In this document: in pieces, positions 22,840 through 26,602 of the stretch
Position numbering within the stretch: position 1 is the stretch's first letter
How the letters are laid out: each line of letters begins with the position of its first letter
Source: DATJHM01 sp035493895
GTDB lineage: Bacteria; Chloroflexota; Ktedonobacteria; Ktedonobacterales; Ktedonobacteraceae
Direction of reading: 5' to 3'
Assembly (NCBI GenBank): GCA_035493895.1
Contig: DATJHM010000084.1
Coordinates: 1 to 26,602, forward strand
DNA length: 26,602 nt
The notes under the pieces: model-generated
Told to the model about the DNA's origin: nothing
Databases searched by the model: none
Seen by the model: the letters and a program-made list of their open reading frames with translations, nothing else
Program-made: the position numbers and the translations under genes

Positions 22840-24569
22840 CGAAGAACCTCCACAATACCGGTTGCACCGTTTACGCGCACCCGGTCACCAGTTTTAATGC
22901 GCGCAGTCCCAACCGATGTTCCCACCACCGCAGGGATGCCGAATTCGCGCGAGACCACCGCCGGATGCGAGGTGACTCCCCCGGCATCGGTCACCAGACC
23001 AACGATTTTCGTAAAGAGCACAACCCAGGCCGGGTTGGTCATACGACAGACAAGGACCTCCCCTTTTTTGACCTGATCGAACTCCGCAAGCGAGGTGACC
23101 ACGCGCGCGGGCCCTTCGATGACCCCAGAAGAGGCGGGCAGGCCCCTGATCTCGCCCGTGGTCTGTGGTGGCTCGCGATAGAACTTTTCGGGGAAGCCCC
23201 AGAGCGCGTTGTACGGGAAATCGAGCGCCACGCCAGTTGCCGTACCCACCCATTCACGGGGACGTTTCTGGAAGGCCAGTTCGTGCTCATCGCGACGATC
23301 AGAGACGAGCATACGCGCATCGATGGCCGAGGGATTGACCATCAGCAGACGCAACTCGTTGTAGTGCAGAAAGATAACATCCTCTGGATCATCAATATAT
23401 CCCGCCGCGGTCAGCTTTTTGCCGATAGCGATCGCAGCCAGACGCAGACGAGCGTTCGTGCCCTGATCGATGTAAAAATGATGATCGGGCGTCAGCGGAT
23501 TCATGCGTAGCGACAGATCGAGCGCCGTCTGAAGTTTCTCACGCCCCTCGCCATCCGGGACATCATCCATCAATTCATGGATTGCCTTCCCCAGATCTTC
23601 TCTCACCCCGTTGATCGTCGTTGGATAGTCATAATCGGTTTCGAGATAGCCACGGAGCATTTCGATAATCGGAGCCGGATTCTCCTTCCAGGTGGGATAG
23701 ACAAACTCGTGCGACCAGATGGCCTTGTAGCCATACGTCTGCTGATGGGGCGCAATGCGCTCGTCAATCAGGCGGCGACCACGCGGCGAATTGTACAGGC
23801 CACGCAAGACATCGCCTGTAGTATCGCCCTGAAAGATCTGGCGCAACTCGCTATCGACCTTGATCTCTTCCTTGATCTGCCACAAATCTTCGATCGAGTC
23901 CCAGTTGCGGTCGGCAATAGAGCTTTGCAGGCGACCGATCAAAGAGGGATCTACGTTCCCTTTGACTTCTTGAATAGTGCTATTGAGGTAAAGGGTGGAA
24001 GAAAATTGCGCAAAATTGAGCATCCAGTGGATCTTCCAGTGACGATCATGGATATCGATCGCATCTTCGAAGAGCACCGCCAGTTCAATCAGATCGGCCG
24101 CTTCGGTGTCGTAGTTATCCAGATAGGCAAAGTTGCGATCCATCTCAGGACGGAGCCGCTCGCGCCACCAATCGAGAAAATGCTCGGCATAGTGCGGCAA
24201 TACCGCGCCCATATAGGCACCTATTTTCTCGGCGTAGAGTGGATCGCGCGGCACACGTGGCACGTAGCGCGCCTCATACTCCGTTGCCTCGGCACGGAAG
24301 CTCGCATCGGCGGGAACAGCGGCAGTATAGACATAGCCATTGATCTTTTTTGCGACCCAATCGGACGCGAAGGGGGTGCCGAAGCGGCGGAACATATGGT
24401 CGCAGGTGAGCCACCAGCCACCAATGTCAAAAAATAGTGGGGATACAGGGTTAGGACAATGGAGATCGTCGTAAATCCAGAACAGGTAGCGTTCGCCTTC
24501 TTGCCAATTGATGGGAAAATCATCATCGCCATAGAACGTACCCAGGACGCCAGTGTCATGTGTAGCCAT
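22836..24569 (-). CDS. PEP-utilizing swivelling phosphohistidine protein (PpsA/rifampin-phosphotransferase-like)
   Basis: A 577-residue protein lacking an ATP-grasp domain. The C-terminal 100 residues are the swivelling PEP-utilizer domain (GEIRGLPASSGVIEGPARVV ... TNPAWVVLFTKIVGLVTDAGG) with the phosphorylatable H535 in GGVTSHPAVVSREFG. The first 450 residues are a helical acceptor-binding region; DDPEDVIFLHYNELRLL, just before the swivel, is also seen in rifampin phosphotransferases. The N-terminus (INWQEGERYLFWIYDDLHCP) resembles phenylphosphate-synthase-like subunits. Together with the ATP-grasp protein at 19237-20100 it should make a complete dikinase: ATP to AMP and Pi, with the beta-phosphate going via His to an organic hydroxyl. 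It is the first gene of the cluster, behind a promoter with an embedded palindrome. The acceptor is unknown. Confidence 0.88.
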   Translation of the reverse strand: MATHDTGVLGTFYGDDDFPINWQEGERYLFWIYDDLHCPNPVSPLFFDIGGWWLTCDHMFRRFGTPFASDWVAKKINGYVYTAAVPADASFRAEATEYEARYVPRVPRDPLYAEKIGAYMGAVLPHYAEHFLDWWRERLRPEMDRNFAYLDNYDTEAADLIELAVLFEDAIDIHDRHWKIHWMLNFAQFSSTLYLNSTIQEVKGNVDPSLIGRLQSSIADRNWDSIEDLWQIKEEIKVDSELRQIFQGDTTGDVLRGLYNSPRGRRLIDERIAPHQQTYGYKAIWSHEFVYPTWKENPAPIIEMLRGYLETDYDYPTTINGVREDLGKAIHELMDDVPDGEGREKLQTALDLSLRMNPLTPDHHFYIDQGTNARLRLAAIAIGKKLTAAGYIDDPEDVIFLHYNELRLLMVNPSAIDARMLVSDRRDEHELAFQKRPREWVGTATGVALDFPYNALWGFPEKFYREPPQTTGEIRGLPASSGVIEGPARVVTSLAEFDQVKKGEVLVCRMTNPAWVVLFTKIVGLVTDAGGVTSHPAVVSREFGIPAVVGTSVGTARIKTGDRVRVNGATGIVEVLR

Positions 24570-24645
24570 CGAACATATCCTCCCTGAAAGAATACAGGTG
24601 ATCCTTTACAGTAAAAATGGCCTGTCTCCGTTCGCCGGGTTCCAC

Positions 24646-24682
24646 ATTATCAATAATAGATTATCGATAATCCAAAAGTCAA
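24646..24682 (-). promoter_or_regulatory. Promoter with palindromic operator for the catabolic cluster
   Basis: On the minus strand, TTGACT (24682-24677), an 18-bp spacer and TATTAT (24658-24653) form a good promoter. The spacer holds a perfect palindrome, GATTATCGATAATC (24659-24672), and a near copy, ATTATCAATAAT (24646-24657), overlaps the -10. The pair of sites is well placed for repression, most simply by the GntR protein, although the sequence is not the classic FadR TGGTnnnACCA. Confidence 0.6.
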
Positions 24683-24694
24683 GAGAAGATGAAA

Positions 24695-24725
24695 AGAAAG
24701 CAAGATAGATGATAGCTTGCTTTCT
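24695..24725 (-). terminator. Intrinsic terminator of the GNAT gene
   Basis: AGAAAGCAAG and CTTGCTTTCT form a perfect 10-bp stem with an 11-nt loop. On the minus strand it is followed directly by TTTTC and further T-rich sequence, 25 bp after the acetyltransferase stop codon. Confidence 0.7.
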
Positions 24726-24749
24726 CGATCGTATACATACAATAACCGT

Positions 24750-25250
24750 TTATTGATCAGTCTGGGCAAGTGATTCGAGCGTATCTTGCAACAGGTAAAA
24801 GCGTACTTTCTGTTTATTATCCGCTCCCAGCCGCTGATAAAAGCGGATAGCGTGCTGGTTCCATGCGGGAGTTTGCCATTGCAGATTGATGCACTCAAGC
24901 TTGAGCGCGAGACGGGCGATTTCTCTGACCAGAAGTCGCCCCAGCCCTGAACCGCGCACCTCTTCACGCAGATAGAGACAATCCATATGCAAGAACGAAG
25001 CGGCATCCCAGGTCGAGAACTCCTCTGTGGCGGTAGCAAAGCCAACGATTTGCCCATGCAGTTCTACGACCCAGGCGTACAGACGTGGTGTGGCTGAGAA
25101 TAGAGCTGAGGCAAGACGCTCCTGCTTGTGTTGCGGATCAAATATGGCACCTTCGTAGGCTGCATGTTCTGCGCACAGGACGACGAGCGCCTCGATATCA
25201 GCGGGTGTGGCAGTGCGAATGAGCGGCACATGATTGTCAGACATCTGCAT
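24750..25250 (-). CDS. GNAT-family N-acetyltransferase
   Basis: A 166-residue acetyl-CoA-dependent acetyltransferase. IRTATPADIEALVVLCAEHAAYE is the usual N-terminal strand and helix. Motif A, YLREEVRGSGLGRLLVREIARLAL (about 92-115), has the R/QxxGxG/A pyrophosphate loop. NLQWQTPAWNQHAIRFYQRLGA (about 125-146) is motif B with its NxxAxxFYxxxGF-like ending. The closest group is the diamine-acetyltransferase-like or aminoglycoside-type GNATs; the acceptor is unknown. The start overlaps the 3' end of the upstream hypothetical gene, so the two are coupled. GGAGG lies 4 nt before ATG 25250 and 10 nt before the in-frame ATG 25244, which is equally possible. Confidence 0.9.
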   Translation of the reverse strand: MQMSDNHVPLIRTATPADIEALVVLCAEHAAYEGAIFDPQHKQERLASALFSATPRLYAWVVELHGQIVGFATATEEFSTWDAASFLHMDCLYLREEVRGSGLGRLLVREIARLALKLECINLQWQTPAWNQHAIRFYQRLGADNKQKVRFYLLQDTLESLAQTDQ

Positions 25251-25707
25251 TGAACCTCCGCAGCAGATAGGCTTCCAGATCAGGAGCCTGGGGTTTGCTG
25301 AGCACCGTCTCTACCCAGGCTTCTCGTTCGAACCAGGATACCGCAAGCTCGTATACACAATAGCCAGCGCCCTCCGGCCAGTGATACTGAAGCTTGCCAG
25401 CGTGCCCTTTCGGCGCACCATAGAGGTGATGTTGGAGAATATCCTCATCAGACCACCAGTCCACCAGCACATAATCGCCATTTGCGCCTTCGTGGACGAC
25501 CAGATATCCTACACCATAGTGCTTAGCAGAGACTGCCGGTTGAGGAAGTCTCTCTCTGGCGATCTCCCGGGCGGTCTCTACAAGTTCTTCCGAGGGATAT
25601 GGTGCATGAGCGGCGATGCCATATATTTTGATGCGCCATCCCTGCCACTCCCACAATTCCAGAAAGCGTACAGGACGACGTATGTATGGATGATCAAGTT
25701 GAATCAT
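25237..25707 (-). CDS. Conserved hypothetical protein, 156 aa
   Basis: I do not recognise a characterised family. The protein is soluble, rich in aromatic residues, and contains WEWQGWRIKIYGIA (about 20), ARERLPQPAVSAKHYGVGYLVVHEGANGDYVLVDWW (about 50-90) and, near the end, FEREAWVETVLSKPQAPDLEAYL. The alternating hydrophobic strands suggest an alpha+beta fold. GAGGAG lies 8 nt before the ATG. It overlaps the downstream GNAT gene by 14 bp, and its own start overlaps the stop of a tiny upstream ORF, so the three may be coupled. No signal peptide or membrane segment is seen. Confidence 0.8.
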   Translation of the reverse strand: MIQLDHPYIRRPVRFLELWEWQGWRIKIYGIAAHAPYPSEELVETAREIARERLPQPAVSAKHYGVGYLVVHEGANGDYVLVDWWSDEDILQHHLYGAPKGHAGKLQYHWPEGAGYCVYELAVSWFEREAWVETVLSKPQAPDLEAYLLRRFNADV

Positions 25708-25760
25708 CGGGGAACTCCTCTCTCTTTACTGCCGAGTTTTACGGAATGTTCTTCGGTCAT
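25704..25760 (-). CDS. Possible 18-residue leader ORF
   Basis: The ATG at 25760 is preceded by AAGGAG at 8 nt and encodes MTEEHSVKLGSKERGVPR. Its TGA overlaps the ATG of the 156-residue hypothetical gene (ATGA). The ribosome site and the 4-bp overlap suggest real translation and coupling; its composition suggests no known leader-peptide attenuator. It could also be the remains of a longer gene. Confidence 0.35.
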   Translation of the reverse strand: MTEEHSVKLGSKERGVPR

Positions 25761-26014
25761 CAGTATTTCTCCTTCGTTTGCTTTTCGCTCGCCGCGTATC
25801 CTTTGTATAGGCATAATACTCTACCAACGGGCACGCGAACAGCTCCATTTTCTTCATTTTCCTGTGGACCAATTTGAGACAATTATCATGCAAACAGAAC
25901 ATCAGAAAAAAGCAAAACATCAGGCAGGTGCCAATTTCCGGCCGCAGTTTATGCGTGATAGGAAATTGGCATTGGAGCGGCAGCCTGTGTGCTGCGAAGG
26001 GGGCGGTAGGAGAT
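25708..26014. other. Intergenic gap before the leader ORF and after the nucleotidyltransferase
   Basis: Apart from the 18-residue ORF and a stem-loop (25929-25971), I see no gene or promoter with good hexamers in these 307 bp. Overlapping short ORFs on either strand are low-complexity and lack ribosome sites. Confidence 0.4.
25929..25971 (-). terminator. Stem-loop downstream of the nucleotidyltransferase gene
   Basis: TGCCAATTTCC (25929-25939) and GGAAATTGGCA (25961-25971) form a perfect 11-bp stem with a 21-nt loop, 44 bp past the stop at 26015. On the minus strand a T-rich stretch begins only about 16 nt later, so a terminator role is uncertain. Confidence 0.45.
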
Positions 26015-26602
26015 TCAGGTGAGTTGCGTCAGCCATGCATGTCCAGGATGGACGAGAGCAAGGGACTGAGCCAACCATTGTCGACTCTTCCCATCAAGAG
26101 CCGGGAGTGTCCTGGCGAAATCCGCCTCATCCTTGGGACGCAGACCCTTCGCTTTATAGAACAACTGAATTTCTGGGGCAAGATAGGGAATGCCATCCCT
26201 GGTTACCCGTCCCAGAGTAGAGAGAGAGCCTCGGATCTGTGCCGTGCGACGAGAGATCCATTGGTCGTCATGGTCAGTGTCTATAACCATCAATTGGAGA
26301 GCCCAGGGATCACTCTCATGTGGACGACACCAGATATCGTGGACCGAAGCCGCGAGAGGTGTATCTTGTTTCCATTCCTGGAAAGGCCACGAACCGGGTA
26401 ACAATTCCGGATGTGCTTCTTGAACATCCCATCCCTGAAACTGCGCACGGATCTCGTGCTGATCTCGACGCAGAATGAGGATATCGATATCCTCATGCTC
26501 TCGCGTTTGAACTCCGAGAAAGAGATCGAGTGCCCATCCACCAGCGATCCACCAGGGAACTGTGAGCGTAGAAAAAAACCTGGCAACTTCCTCAGGTTGC
26601 CA
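26015..26602 (-). CDS. Aminoglycoside-nucleotidyltransferase-like protein, 5' end outside window
   Basis: The frame is open to the window edge, well upstream of the first in-window ATG (26404). The upstream codons read VPWWIAGGWALDLFLGVQTR then EHEDIDILILRRD, the nucleotidyltransferase GGWALD...G...R.HEDIDI active site, with the Asp pair of DID binding Mg-ATP. This resembles the aminoglycoside-2''-adenylyltransferase group (Pfam Aminoglyc_resit). WCRPHESDPWALQLMVIDTD and GIPYLAPEIQLFYKAKGLRPKDEADF (the family's PExxLxxKAxxxRxKDxxD block) follow. About 195 residues are visible, close to full length. Resistance is not implied: many chromosomal homologues have no known substrate. Confidence 0.88.
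   Translation of the reverse strand, partial: WQPEEVARFFSTLTVPWWIAGGWALDLFLGVQTREHEDIDILILRRDQHEIRAQFQGWDVQEAHPELLPGSWPFQEWKQDTPLAASVHDIWCRPHESDPWALQLMVIDTDHDDQWISRRTAQIRGSLSTLGRVTRDGIPYLAPEIQLFYKAKGLRPKDEADFARTLPALDGKSRQWLAQSLALVHPGHAWLTQLT

Noticed and set aside
26581..26602. TGGCAAC/GTTGCCA inverted repeat at the window edge as a terminator
   Set aside because: It lies inside the open nucleotidyltransferase coding frame.

Overview
The window looks like a chromosomal segment of a soil-type Chloroflexota bacterium, most likely class Ktedonobacteria. This is an inference from moderately high GC, a very large STAND/LuxR regulator with an unusual N-terminal module, a long secreted NHL-repeat protein, intergenic space full of short palindromic repeats, and the style of the conserved hypothetical proteins. 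No rRNA, tRNA, CRISPR array, transposase or phage gene was seen.

Left part (1-12.9 kb) is a mix of unrelated genes. It holds the 3' part of a DNA-3-methyladenine glycosylase I gene (tag), a polytopic membrane protein, a 1066-residue MalT-like LuxR regulator and an MFS transporter. A decayed sugar locus follows: a LacI-type regulator with two compensating frameshifts and a lost effector domain, an intact SAM methyltransferase, and a 28-codon stump of an IolE-like sugar-phosphate isomerase. A secreted protein with 12 near-identical NHL repeats and a 5'-truncated DUF2264 gene complete this half.

Right part (13.2-24.6 kb) is a same-strand (minus) set of eleven genes, separated in places by repeat-rich gaps. 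In transcription order they are: swivelling phosphohistidine protein (PEP-utilizing, PpsA-like), GntR/FCD regulator, cyclase-family hydrolase, ATP-grasp PEP/pyruvate-binding protein (PpsB-like), FAD subunit, molybdopterin subunit and 2Fe-2S subunit of a xanthine-dehydrogenase-family hydroxylase, fumarylacetoacetate-hydrolase-family protein, histidine phosphatase, and a second cyclase-family hydrolase. My reading is a catabolic cluster in which a two-piece dikinase (similar in layout to phenylphosphate synthase or a split rifampin phosphotransferase) phosphorylates an organic substrate. A molybdenum hydroxylase then oxidises a ring, and cyclase and FAH enzymes hydrolyse amide or C-C bonds. The substrate is unknown. 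A sigma-70-like promoter with a perfect 14-bp palindrome in its spacer precedes the first gene.

Far right (24.7-26.6 kb) holds a GNAT acetyltransferase with a clear terminator, a conserved hypothetical protein preceded by a tiny overlapping ORF, and the 3' part of an aminoglycoside-nucleotidyltransferase-like gene running off the window.

Intergenic DNA is built from at least three families of short, palindromic, MITE-like repeats. They recur across the window, have contributed coding sequence (the N-terminus of the truncated DUF2264 ORF and the stop codon of a cyclase), and sit inside the hydroxylase operon.
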